Positions 49,480 to 61,279 of a stretch of 64,000 bases of DNA are shown one piece after another (position 1 is the stretch's first letter; each line of letters starts with the position of its first letter). Origin of the DNA: Lathyrus oleraceus (taxonomy: Eukaryota > Streptophyta > Magnoliopsida > Fabales > Fabaceae). The position numbers were made by a program, and so were the translations under genes. The stretch lies in the NCBI RefSeq assembly GCF_024323335.1, contig NC_066581.1:183970830-184034829 (forward strand), given 5' to 3'. Below the pieces are notes generated by a model that was given only the letters and a program-made list of their open reading frames with translations, did no database searches and was not told the DNA's origin.

Positions 49480-50705
49480 AAAAGGATACATGACCAGACA
49501 TTGACCGATGACCGGAAAAAGGATATACAACCAGACGTCAACGGACGAATAGGAAAAACTCGACGTTTACAGATATCGAAAGATGATGTTTACCAACACC
49601 AACAAAAGGATGACCAGACATTTACGGATGACTGGAAAAACTCAACCAGACATCAACGGACGAATGGGAAAAACTCGACGTTTACCGACACCAACGTAGG
49701 GGTGACCAGACATCAACGGATGACTGGAAAAAGACACTCAACCAGACGTCAATGGACGAATGGGAAAAACTCGACGTTTACCGACACCAACGTAGGGGTG
49801 GCCAGACATCAACGGATGACTGGAAAAAGACACTCAACCAGACGTCAACGGATGAATGGGAAAAAGAAACCACGACTAGACGCCAACGGACGAATAGGAA
49901 AGACTCGACCAGACATTAACGGATGAATGGGAGAAAGAAACCATGACTAGACGCCAACGGACGAATAGGAAGACTCAACCAGACATCAACGGATGAATGG
50001 GAGAAAGAAACCACGACTAGACGCCAACGGACGAATAGGAAGACTCAACCAGACATCAACAGATGAATGGGAGAAAGAAACCACGACTAGACGCCAACGG
50101 ACGAATAGGAAGACTCAACCAGACATCAACGAATGAATGGGAGAAAGAAACCACGACTAGACGCCAACGGACGAATAGGAAAACTCAACCAGACATCAAC
50201 GGATGAATGGGAGAAAGAAACCACGACTAGACGCTAACGTACGAATAGGAAGACTCAACCAGACATCAACGGATGAATGGGAGAAAGAAACCACGACTAG
50301 ACGCCAACGGACGAATAGGAAGACTCAACCAGACATCAACGGATGACTGGAAGAAAGAAACCACGACTAGACGCTAACGGACGAATAGGAAGACTCAACC
50401 AGACATCAACGGATGAATGGGAGAAAGAAACCACGACTAGACGCCAACGGACGAATAGGAAGACTCAACCAGACATCAACGGATGAATGGGAGAAAGAAA
50501 CCACGACTAGACGCCAACGGACGAATAGGAAGGACTCAACCAGACATCAACGGATGAATGGGAGAAAGAAACCGCGACTAGACACCAACGGACGAATAGG
50601 AAAACTCAACCAGACATCAACGGATGAATGGGAGAAAGAAACCACGACTAGACGCCAACGGACGAATAGGAAAACTCAACCAGACATCAACGGATGAATG
50701 GGAGA
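49480..50705. repeat. Ogre-2 3'-UTR minisatellite, 70-bp period
   Basis: Regular from about 49910: AGACATCAACGGATGAATGG falls at 49981, 50051, 50121, 50191, 50261, 50331, 50401 and 50471, then 50542, 50612 and 50682, i.e. 70 bp with one 71-bp step. The left part (49480-49900) is a looser form. Each 70-mer is itself two related halves (CCAGACATCAACGGATGAATGG and CTAGACGCCAACGGACGAATAGG), so it is a dimer of a ~35-bp unit. Confidence 0.95.
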
Positions 50706-53134
50706 AGAGAGGTTGATGTTACGGACATCGAAATATGATGTCTACAGACACCAAAAGACAGGACCCACATGGGGATCAACACGACACCCACTGGTATCAC
50801 AAGGATGACATCTACATATGTCGAGACATGACCACACTTGCCGGGGACTACTCTGGGGAGTCAAGCTTTCCTTTCACAAGCGGGTGAGGAAATAAACCTC
50901 TCTGAGGTTTGTTGATTCTGAACACTGCCAAGAGCTCCTGATGTAACTGATGCAAATGTGCCATACGGACGTTGAACCTTGATTCACCTCTGTTGTGGAA
51001 CCCAATTTTGCAAGATGCAAAGGGAGAAAAACTCCTGCTGAGCACACGATTCTGATTCGATCTTCCAACTCTGTGGGGAAGAACACTGCTGCTGGGGTGC
51101 TTACCAATCTGTTGTTCTCGAAACGGCAGAGAAACTAACTCAACTAGGGAGTTACTTGTTGGGGAAAACACCAGCCTCTCAACCATGCTGGGGAAACCAA
51201 CTCTGAAATCAATCCAAGTGACCCAATTGTTGCGATGCTAAACCCTTCTGAATAACATCTTCACCTACCGCTTGCATCCATTCTCGGATGGTCACCACGA
51301 CTTAGAGCTAGTCTATGCTTGCAATGCTGATGCATGAGTTTTTTCCAGCGCAATGCTCCATAATCATGGAAATGCTACGCACTTAATGATGCAATATGCT
51401 ATGCTTATCTAAATGATGAATGCATAAAACACGTCCCCTCCGGGGACAACACCGGGGAGCTCAAGGAACTCTGCTGAGGAACTGGATACCACTCCAATTT
51501 CCAACCCACTGGGGAATAACACTGCTGCAGGGGAAAGGATGATCCTTGCTGGGGATGACCTCCACCGAACCCGATCCACTTAGGGACTCCGCTGGGAGAA
51601 ACAATCAATGCTCACCTCCACTGGGGATAACTACCAACCCACGGGCAGGATTAACTCTACCGGGGATAATCTTCACCGAACCTGATCCGCTTGGGGACTT
51701 CGCTAGGGAAAACCATCAACACAGACTTCCGCTGGGAAGACTACCCACTTCAGTCTTGCTGGGGAAAACATTCCCAACCCTGCTGGGGAAAGGCATTCAT
51801 AACCTTGCTGGGGATTGCAACACTTCAAACCTGGTTGCCAAGAAACAAGCTACCCACAGACACCTTCGCTGGGGAAATAACAACCTTCAGACTCAGTGGG
51901 GACTAACAGTCCTCAGACTTGCTGGGGAAGATGCAACCTTCAGGCTCAATGGGGACTAACAGTCCTCAGACTTGCTGGGGAAGATGCAACCTTCAGGCTC
52001 ACCGCTGAGGGAACACTGATCTCGAATCTGCTGGGGGAGATAACAACCTCGAATCCGCTGGGGGGATACGACCTATTTGACATGGAACGCCCATCGATTC
52101 GCCTAACCCTGACATTTCCCATCCAACCACAGTGTCAACTTTCCACTTTTGGGAGCTCTCAGCCTCATTTGGTCTCTTCTGATTCATCACCTAGTATTCT
52201 TGTCTTTTCTTTGCTTCGAGACAATTGATCTCCTCAGATCCGGGCTAACTCCCTAATCTTCTTGATTACCCTCTAGGATCGTCGTCGCAATTCTTTCACC
52301 GTCTTTTCACCGTTCTTCTATCCCTTGCCCCTGATTGGACTCTGCGGGGATCTCTTTTTTCAAAGGGCTTCAGATCACAACCTGCGAGTGAGTGAAAATA
52401 TCTAACAGCACCTGCAAAAGAGATCGTTAGATAAAAATGTGCCCCAGGCGTGCCAAAATTTCAACACTTAGGTCACTCAAACTTCCGAATAAGATTTCAC
52501 GCTTTCAATCTTATAAGCATGCATCGGAAGGGACCTCTATGTTTCAAAATGCAAATATTCTTTATCAAACTAAACGGATGTTTTTGCAATCAAAGTGGTG
52601 ATGAAAACAAAAAATTATTTGACTGAACATGCATTTTATTGACTGAACAAAAGGTGGCTCGGAACCAAGCAACACAGGAAGCAATCCCTAAAAAGAGGTG
52701 ATTGCGCACAAAAGGAAAAATCTATCCTAATGGCAATGTGAAACCGTGATCTCATCGAGTTCCAACTCGGTTACACCCCATATGTCCTCAAGACTTTCAG
52801 CACTTTCTGCCTTCTGAACAAGACGCTTCCGATCGATCTTTGCCAGGGATTATCCATGATGTCTTAACCAAAGTACAAACGATCATGCTGGACGCAGTTG
52901 TTCATTTCAATCCCTCTTTTGCCTGGACCGCCCTTTCGGGTTTTCGGTCCACCGGGATACCCTTTTTTGCCCAAGCCGCCCTTGTGGGGTTTTCGACTTG
53001 CCGGGTGTACAGTGTTTTCTCTTTTTATCCCTAATTTTTACCCGAACCTTTTTCTTTTTTTTCTTTTTCGGTTCGCCGGGATGCCCCTTTTTGCCTGGAC
53101 TATGTTATTCTTTTCGTCCAGCGGGTCTCTTTTA

Positions 53135-55480
53135 CGAAGTATCTTTTAACTGCGTCCGCATTCACAGGGGATGGAAAATCTTCACCATCCATGGTCGTCA
53201 ACAACGAGGCTTCGCCAGAGAAAACCTTCTTGACCACGAATGGATCTTCGTAATTGGGTGTCCACTTGCCCCTACGATCGTTGAGGAGGAAGGATCCTTT
53301 TCAACCATGCATCTCCTACATGATGCACACGAGGTCGCACTTTTTGGTCAACAACACGCTTCATTCACTGGGTACAACTGCCCATGACAAATAACTGCCA
53401 GCCTCTTTTCCTCAATCAGGCTCAACGCGTCATACCGAGTCCTTATCCACCCAGCCTTTTCCAATTTTACGTCCACCAGGACTCTCCATGATGAAATCTG
53501 GACCTAGAATGATAGCACCGATTCCTTCTCATACACCCGCGAGGAAGGCGTTTCCCCAGTAGATGCACGCGCCAAGGTTCGATACCCAGGATACAAGCTT
53601 CGTACTCAGCCACCATTGTTGGTGCCTTCAGCTGTCAGTCGGGCAGCAAAAGGAATGTGGGATCCCTTTGGCGTAACCAAAGCAACATCAACTCTGTTTC
53701 TATTCACGTCGACAGCCCCATCAGACATCAGAATCCGTTCGGATTCAGGGTCAGGCCCCTCTTCCAGGATCGGTTCCTCACAATCTTTCGATTTGAGAAC
53801 CTCGATGTCCTCATCGGGAAACTCAAACATCATCGGTTGATAATCCTCAATGGGTTGCTGGACGAGGTAATCGGACAACACACTCCCCTTGGTTTCCTTC
53901 TGAGAGGTGTACTGTATATCACAAATCAGTCAACATTCTTTTGCCCTCTCACAACCCGTCCGGTCCATGCTGACTTCTCAAACATATACTTGATCGGATC
54001 CATCTTGAAATCCACAAAGTGGCATGAACCAGCATATACTATCTCAGTCAGCGAGCAGTCTATACCAAAGTACATCAAGTTTTCTCGAGCAGTGAATATT
54101 TTGTTTCACAGTCGGTAAACTTTTTGCTAAGGTAAATTGCATGCTCTTTTCGACCAGACTCGTCATGCTGCCCCAATACACACCCCATAGAACCCTCGAG
54201 GGCCGTCAAGTACAGAATTAATGGTCATCCCTCCACAGGTCCGATTCCTGCAAATATTCTTTTATTTTTCAAATGCGACTTGGCAATAATCATTCCACCT
54301 GACCGTTTGACCCTTTTTTTTCAACAGCTTGGATGGGTTCACACGTGTCCGTTAGATGAGATGTGGACCATGAAATGTAGTTCAATCTGCCTAAAAGACC
54401 ACGAACCTCTTTTTCTATTTTCGGTTCAGGCATTTCTTGTATTGCTTTTTTCTTCTTTTCTTTTTTCCTTCTCTTTTTCTTCTCTCTTTTTTTTAGCAGG
54501 ATCGGCCTCGATTCCTCTTATCTGCTCACAATAAGCCTCAGCAGTTTACCAGACAGCACTCCACAAGCGCACTGATTCGGACTCAACCTCCGTCTGAGTT
54601 GTCTCAACCGGTCCAACAATTTTCCCCGGTCTACCGGATGCCCCTCTCCTGTTTGGGACTTCGCCATCATGTCATCAACATAGCATTTGATTCCACGATG
54701 AATCATATCATGAAACAAAGTCACCATGGCTCTTTGATACATGGCACCGGCATTCTTGAGACTGAATGACATCGCCTACAGCAACAAGTGCCCCATGGTG
54801 TGAAGGACGTTGTTTTCTCCATATCATCTGGCGACATTCTAATCTGATTTTGGCCAGAAAAGCCATCCATGAAGGAAAACACCGAGAACTGAGCAGTATT
54901 ATCAACCAATACATCAATGTGAAGTACCGGGAATTCATCTTTCGGACTAGCTCTGTTCACATCTCGGTAGTCCACACACGTTCCCACCTTCTTATCCTTT
55001 TCCGGCACCGGCTTCTGTTTCACTGGAGGACAGTCTTCTCTTAATGGCAGCTTGTGTACCGCGATATCGGTATCCGACCCTGGCATATCCTGATGCAACC
55101 AGGTGAAGATATCAACATGCTCTTTCAACAGGGCTACCATTCTGCTCTTGACCTTTGCCTCTGAAGCGGCCCCAACCTTCACTTCCTTTATGACCTCGGT
55201 GGCAGGGTTAGCAACCTCGGCCTGCTCTTCATGCGGTTGAATCACCTTCTCCTCTTGTTTCAACAAACTTGGCTAATTCCAGCAGATCACAATCTTCTTC
55301 GCCTTCTTCTTCGGCATGATAGATCAGATTGTCGAAGTCATACAGAGGTGTAACCGAATTGTTATCAATGAGATCATGAGGATAGTCTCTTTTGAGGTCG
55401 GAACAAGACGAATCAAAAGGAAAGAAAATGAAAACAAGCATTGCCATTTTTATTATTTTTTTAAACTGCAAAAATAAATG
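53135..55480 (-). pseudogene. pol: Ogre-2 pol remnant: RT, partial RNase H, integrase C-terminus
   Basis: Readable pieces in order: linker near 55480-55230; RT fingers at 55266-54800 (YRDVNRASPKDEFPVLHID, FSFMDGFSGQNQIRM), with about 40 codons missing before KDKKVGTCVDYRD; then a frameshift and the RT palm at 54772-54518 with YVDD intact; degraded connection and first RNase H (54500-53900); start of the second RNase H (53881-53606) up to the AEYEACILG region. At about 53580 it jumps into the integrase C-terminus (YRTLARASTGETP) and ends near 53135 (AVKRYF). The integrase zinc finger and D,D,E core are gone. Many frameshifts and stops; non-functional. Confidence 0.92.
54444..54495. repeat. Polypyrimidine tract inside the Ogre-2 RT-RNase H region
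   Basis: About 50 bases of T and C on the + strand where Ogre-1 has ordinary coding sequence (CTTTGACTTTTGCTGGATC near 22974). An expansion inside a dead coding region. Confidence 0.85.
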
Positions 55481-55637
55481 AAAAACAGGGAACACCGCTT
55501 TTAATCACAAAAACATCTATTTATTAATGATGCAAAATGTTGCAAAATGAAACACATGAGGTGGCCCTTACAATGGACCAATACGTTTCGGGCAACACGT
55601 ATGGCTTTCATGCAAACAGAATTGAAAAACAGAAATA
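55400..55637 (-). other. Likely intron zone of Ogre-2 between gag and pol
   Basis: It aligns with the Ogre-1 intron: CATGAAAGCCATACG...GTCCATTGTAAGGGCC matches CATGAAAACCCTACG...GTTCATTGTAGGGCC. The donor GAAGA^GTAGTATTTC overlaps the stop that closes the gag ORF, as predicted for Ogre-1. The acceptor is not clear; TTTTTGCAG near 55466 is one candidate. Confidence 0.45.
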
Positions 55638-56906
55638 CTACTCTTCGTGATGAGTGACGGTGATGATCTTTGAGGCCTTCCAGTTCCCTGGTACGCACGA
55701 TTTTATCCACGACTCAAGCTCGCGGTCACGGTCAATCTCTTCACCCACTGTACAGGCGTGACCTGGATCCAGCATTCCTGCACTGACGAATGTGAACGGT
55801 TGACGACGTCCTCTGTTCTGTCCAGACGAGTCTTGGTCTGGCTGATAGCCAACTCCAAACATATCGGCTTTCACCATAATGTATATGATCTTTCCCCAGC
55901 CTAGGGCTTCTCCGTTCTTCACCACTTCCATGGCCTGTTTGTAAGAAGAAATGGACAGCTTCTTCTCTTTCTCAGCAAGAATGGCGTTCTCCACATTAAC
56001 GGTTTCAACTGCCTGACTTGGTGTTTCAAATTTTTCACCGTCCATTTCTACTTCCATCATTCTCTGGATTGTTTCCCCCATCACTACACACCCATTTGTG
56101 GCGACGGCCGCACAACAATTATCGCCACCAGGGAAAGCTCCACTCTTCATCAGATGCTTTGGGACCACAGACATTGGAGTTTTTAACTGATCCCCATCAG
56201 TCACATCTGTTCCTCTCTTGTCCTTTGACATCACCTTCACCCCCACAGGACCCTGCATCGGTACGGGGTTAGCATTAACATTCAGTGTCGGTGCCCAACT
56301 GATGGCCTTAGAATCCACCATATCTTGGACAACATGCTTAAAAGCTCTACAACCCTCAATGTTATGTCCGGGTGCCCCAGAATGGAACTCGCACCTGGCG
56401 TTCTCATCGTAATTTGCAGGCCTCCGATGCAGTTCTACAGGAACCAGTATCCTCGGCTGAACTAACCCGAGATCCCTCAACCTCTTAAACAGAAGGGTAT
56501 AAGTCACGGGTGGCTTATCAAACTGACGATTCGTCGTCCCCTTCTTCACTTGGCACCCAGCTTTATGTGCTTTCTGTTGAGGTGGCGGTTGTTGCTGTTG
56601 TGCAGGTGGATTACCAACAGGAGTCATTACTGTAGCAGCATACGGGTGGTAACGCTCCTTACCATGTTCCTTTCTGGTATGCACACCACTGGATCCAACC
56701 TCCTTCTTGTGCTGACTATTGCCAGAGGGCTTCTTTACTTCGGACGACGGATCCTTTCCCTGAGTTTTCTCCATTATCAACCAATTTTCAATCCTCTCCA
56801 CCCTTTCAGCAATTGCTTTCTGCCCCAAGGCGAGCCCTTTCACGACATTGAACAATTCCCTCATCATCTCTTTCAATTCGAGAATGTCGGCGTTGGGTGG
56901 ATCCAT
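55638..56906 (-). CDS. gag: Ogre-2 shortened gag-derived ORF (422 aa), no gag core and no protease
   Basis: Open from ATG 56904-56906 (MDPPNADILELKEMM, aligned with the Ogre-1 gag start) to the stop at 55638; the frame is also open 18 codons upstream. It keeps the N-terminal helix, a Pro/Gln-rich stretch, the zinc-knuckle-like CEFHSGAPGHNIEGC, the GWGKIIYIMVKADMFGVGYQ region and the acidic C-terminus. Compared with Ogre-1 it lacks the retrotransposon gag core (from about residue 42) and the whole protease with its DTG site (before VEMDGEKFETPSQAVETV). Both losses keep the frame. It could be a surviving non-autonomous gag protein or an accident of a young deletion; I cannot tell which. Confidence 0.85.
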   Translation of the reverse strand: MDPPNADILELKEMMRELFNVVKGLALGQKAIAERVERIENWLIMEKTQGKDPSSEVKKPSGNSQHKKEVGSSGVHTRKEHGKERYHPYAATVMTPVGNPPAQQQQPPPQQKAHKAGCQVKKGTTNRQFDKPPVTYTLLFKRLRDLGLVQPRILVPVELHRRPANYDENARCEFHSGAPGHNIEGCRAFKHVVQDMVDSKAISWAPTLNVNANPVPMQGPVGVKVMSKDKRGTDVTDGDQLKTPMSVVPKHLMKSGAFPGGDNCCAAVATNGCVVMGETIQRMMEVEMDGEKFETPSQAVETVNVENAILAEKEKKLSISSYKQAMEVVKNGEALGWGKIIYIMVKADMFGVGYQPDQDSSGQNRGRRQPFTFVSAGMLDPGHACTVGEEIDRDRELESWIKSCVPGNWKASKIITVTHHEE

Positions 56907-58130
56907 CAGCTTGGATTTGTTGAGTCTGGCCGAATACCTGAGCGGAAGGTCTATGTGCACCGGTTAGATACTGACATCTACAAAACAGAAAACAGGTTAA
57001 TATGACCCACACATGCAATGTCTATCCGTACTAGGAACATTCGGTCCTTCGATTCTGGCTTCATCGAGACGGATAATAATTTGACAATAACATTCTGACA
57101 TCAACATGTCTCTCAACCAGAATCTCGATCGAGAATGTACCCTGAGTGTGGATAGACATGGGTTGGATGCAGATGAATGCGAAATGTGAATGATGCAGAT
57201 GCATGAATGCAAGTCACTGTGCCATCCTCCAAGTCACCTGAACACCCATCAAGTCTGTGAACTGGTCACAGTCATCTGAGGGCCAAGTCACCATAAATCC
57301 AACTCATGAGGTTCCGAAATAAACGGAACTGGAGGTTATATCACCCTAATCACAGGAAATTCACTGAACGGATGCCAACACAATCCTCTGAACAAGTACC
57401 CTTGGATTCAACCCGGGGGTCCGAAATAAACGGAACCCGCTGATAAATACCGCGGACAAAATTCCGGCGTCTCAGAGATAAATATCCACAAATCTGACTG
57501 AACCAAAGTCACCATCACAAAATCACTGACAGAAACTGTACTCGTAAGAATCAAACCCTCCCCTCACAGGTGAATTCTAACAAGGTTATCCTAAGGCGGA
57601 TAATGGTCTCGACAATTGGGCAAGATACTCAACGGGTTTGCCCTTTCGGGTGTGCCGTTGCAGCTCTCATAAAATCATCTAAACCAAAGATCCGGGAAAG
57701 AACGGTCACTGAAGTCAACAGCTCAGAAGAGATAATCCATCCTGAGTGGAATACTCCAAACGGAAGGACTCTCTCAAATGAACCTCGTCCGGCTGTGGTA
57801 TGTCACGTCGCAATAACATGTTGATCCAACATGTGAGGAAACGTGAGACCACACTACTCCTAGGTGTATACTCGGGCCTGGGTTTTAGCCCCACTCAGAA
57901 CACCCACCCCAAATCAGAGGAACCAACCTGTACAGAATCCAACACAATGATAATATGATGCATGCAAACATATATGCAAGTATATACAATCACAGCATAA
58001 TCATAAATGCAATAAATAAAAAAGTACAAGCAACCAAACCCTATCCTAAAGAGCACTAGGATTGACTCGCTTAGGGAAGATGGACCAGCAAGAGGTCAAC
58101 TTCTCTTTATTCCCCAGCAGAGTCGCCAGC
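56907..58130 (-). other. Leader of Ogre-2, ORF1 absent
   Basis: About 1.2 kb from the PBS to the gag start. No ORF1 or coiled-coil sequence is recognisable. It contains two copies of TCCGAAATAAACGGAAC (near 57314 and 57420). No gene seen. Confidence 0.75.
58112..58128 (-). other. Primer binding site of Ogre-2 (tRNA-Arg type)
   Basis: TGGCGACTCTGCTGGGG on the minus strand, 2 bp inside the 5' LTR end. It differs from Ogre-1's site at one base. Confidence 0.8.
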
Positions 58131-58616
58131 TGTCGCATTACGCGAAAAACCGGCGGGAAAAGAAAATAGAGCCGCCACCGTGCGTTATTTATCCCAAAGG
58201 AGGGAAATGAAACGCTCGAAGTAAACCTGGAAAGGAAATGGTCTCGCGACCAGAGATTGATAGGATCGGGAGTCGGTTATGCGAAGGGAAGGTATTAACA
58301 CCCTACGCATTCGTCGTACTCGACGGGATCCACACTCAGAAAGAATAGAAGGAAGGTTGCTAAATAACTGCTCAAACACTGAACTGAAACACATATGAAA
58401 GACGGAAGAAAGTAACTCGGCAGGATGTCGCATCCTGGTCCTACGTAGTTTGTCAGACACAGACATTAGAGTCGACGTAGTTCGGGGAAATGGGGGAATG
58501 GTGCTCGCTAGGATGTCGCATCCTATGCATACGTATCTTCTCTAACCAGAGAAAGAATCAAAGCACTCGTAGCTCGGCTAACACACGCCAAACAAAACAC
58601 AAACAGGAAACCAACT

Positions 58617-58935
58617 GCCAATCGCTGGACTTACGTCAGACTCCAAACCCACAACCACACACAGGAAACCGACTGCCAATCGCTGAATTTATGTCAGACT
58701 CCAAACGCAAAATAGGAAACCGACTGCCAATCGCTGGGCTTACGTCAGACTCCACACACACACCAAACACGGGAAACCGACTGCCAATCGCTGGACTTAC
58801 GTCAGACTCCAAACAAGCAAACACGAACTGGAAACCGAATGCCAATCGCTGGACTTACATCAGACTCCAAACAAACAACCACACACAGGAAACCGACTGC
58901 CAATCGCTAGACTTATGTCAGACTCCACACAACAC
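58617..58935. repeat. LTR minisatellite, 5' LTR copy of Ogre-2
   Basis: Same six-copy array as 45225-45545 with a few substitutions (for example CGCTGAATTTA near 58681). Confidence 0.9.
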
Positions 58936-61267
58936 AAGGGGTTGAAAAAGAAAAGGGCGCCCGGAGAGATCAGCTCATCTCCTGCCTACATACCTCATCT
59001 GGTATGAGGATCAGGGCGACGTAGTTCCCCTTAACAGGGAAAGACTTCTATCCTAACCAGAGACTAGGGAGATAACAGACTACTAGGGAGACTACGACTC
59101 GAGCCTAGAAGTTGTCATGCATACGATCCCTATGTTGAGGTCTCTAATCCTAACTCGCACAGGAAGCAAGCTAGCTTAAACAAGTAAACAATCAAACACA
59201 AGCACAAGAGAGCAAGCACACATATTACATGCAAACAAGTGGCTCATACAAGGCTAGGCTTTAATCAAGGGGTCAAATCAACCTCGACAAACAAGCCAAC
59301 TGGAAAGGGGTGTTTGAGCTCTTAACCCTAACATTGAGAGTTAGGGTGAAGCATATGAAATGGGAGATGAGGGTAAGACCTCATAGCTCTTATCCCTGGC
59401 CTGGGAGAGCTTCAATCAATGAAAGTGTGGGAGTCCAGAATGAGGAACTCTACTCCACATGACTGACACAACAAGATTTTGGGTTTTATTCAAAGTGCAT
59501 CAACACATGGTGTGAGCAAGATGAAAGACACAACTGAGTAGCAGGAGATGGATTGCACATCCCTTTTATCTGCCAATGCCTCTTCACTTAGGAGGTCTTT
59601 GAATGTACAAGGCACAAAGATAAACAACCACAAACATTGCCTCTTAAGGAGGACTTCAGACAGGTGCCTGCCAAAGTAACACGACAGGTCTTCCAGACTA
59701 CATGGAGAATAGGAAGTTACCTAGGTGGTATGCCAACCACAAGCAAAGCAAAGCAACTCAAATAATGAGTTAAAGCGGCTAAAGTACCTGTGTAAACAAC
59801 CAAACAATCAGTATGGTATTCAGACAAACTATTCACAGACAAACAAACAGTACAAGGCCTAAGAGGCAAGCAACTCAAAGGGTTTCATCATTCAAAGATC
59901 CTACAAAACGTCAAATGTTAGTGAAACACATCATTTTGCATCTCAATTTGTGAGATCAACATCATCCATCAAGACTAGGAGCTTGAACCTGAAATGCACA
60001 ACTCAAATGTGAGTTCAAACCCCTAGGTCAAAGCCTAGGGCCAAATAAAATCACACAAGTCCATCAACATGTTAACAATCATCATGCAAAATTTCATGGC
60101 ATTTGGATCAATATTGAACATTTTATGATAGAAAGAATGAAGCAAGGTCCAAAGGTACACATGTTCAAAGAATGCAACATAATTTAATTTCCAGCTATGA
60201 TAAAATCATGCAATCAACACCATAAAATTCTAGACATTCATAGGATCATGTGAAAAAAAATTGGAGATTATTTGGACTATTATTCTATTTTTTTATATCA
60301 TTTTTTGAAATAATAGGAATAAAATGAAATAAAAATTGTGAAAACCTAAAAAGAAATGAAGTGAATTAAATTGAAAATGCAATTGCTGCTACACGGGATC
60401 GAACAGAGGCTGGCGTATCAAACGCAGCCGTTTTACTAAGTGACGTGGTGACACAGTCACCAGTCAAAGGCACACTAGGCGCGGGTCAACGAACGCTAGC
60501 CTATGGATCTGCCACAGTACGCCTGCGTGGCAATGACGAGGCATGCCCTAACACCAAAACCAGACGGCGGTCTCCCTGTTCATCCGCGGTGGCCTAGGGC
60601 GGAAACCACCATCTTCTTCATGAAGACGGTGGCGTGAACAGTACACGCGGGCAATTCTTTTTGCAGAATTCAACAGTAATCATACCAATCGATTCGTCTT
60701 GATGAGTAGGTTCCGAATCTACTAACATTTTGGCCTAAATCCTCATGAAAAATGCAAATCGATGAAGAACATGTTCATGCATCAGGACTTTAAATCATCA
60801 TAACTTCATGAATACACGTCCATTTTTCAAGTTCTTTATATCAGTGTAATCAGGGGAACAAGCACTACAAGACTAGGGCAATAAAAACAAGAATTATGAT
60901 GCGCGAAATTCTGACCTTCTTGAAGCTTCAACAATGGCGGTGGTAGATTCAAGTGTCCAGCAGCATCCAAATCCCTTCTATCAACCTTGTAATGACCTCT
61001 GAAGTTGAAATTGAAGCTTGGAATGGCTTGGATCTAGCTTAGATTTGAACTTCCATTATCATGTTCTTGATCTTCAAGTGCTCAATTCTTCACCAAATTT
61101 TGCAATCAATGGCTTGATCTATACTGAATAATGATCCAAGAACACAAATATGCAATAAAATCAAGTGTTCTTTGAAGAATTTTTGAATTTGGAAGAAGAG
61201 AAATTTTGGAGGGAAATTTTGGATCTAGATCTAGAATTGTGAAATTGTGAAAATTCTGTTATGATTA

Positions 61268-61279
61268 GCTATTTATATG
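61268..61279 (-). promoter_or_regulatory. Candidate TATA box, Ogre-2 5' LTR
   Basis: Minus strand CATATAAATAGC, about 1.0 kb into the 5' LTR, upstream of gag in the transcription direction. A match to plant TATA form only; no start site is shown. Confidence 0.5.

Larger units (their letters stand above)
49252..53134 (-). other. Long 3' untranslated region of Ogre-2
   Basis: About 3.9 kb from the end of the integrase remnant to the polypurine tract. It holds the 70-bp minisatellite (49880-50705), a zone with many TTGCTGGGGA motifs (about 51070-52075), an AT-rich piece and imperfect repeats of GGGTTTTCG...CCGGG near 52930-53100. Apparent ORFs run through repeats. Confidence 0.8.

Noticed and set aside
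49327..49926. 199-codon ORF rich in T, N, G, R and K
   Set aside because: It runs through the 3'-UTR minisatellite on the antisense strand of Ogre-2. Open by repetition only.
49910..50705. Regular 70-bp spacing resembling a CRISPR-type repeat/spacer array
   Set aside because: There are no unique spacers: the whole 70 bp repeats, and it lies in a plant retrotransposon 3' UTR. It is a minisatellite.
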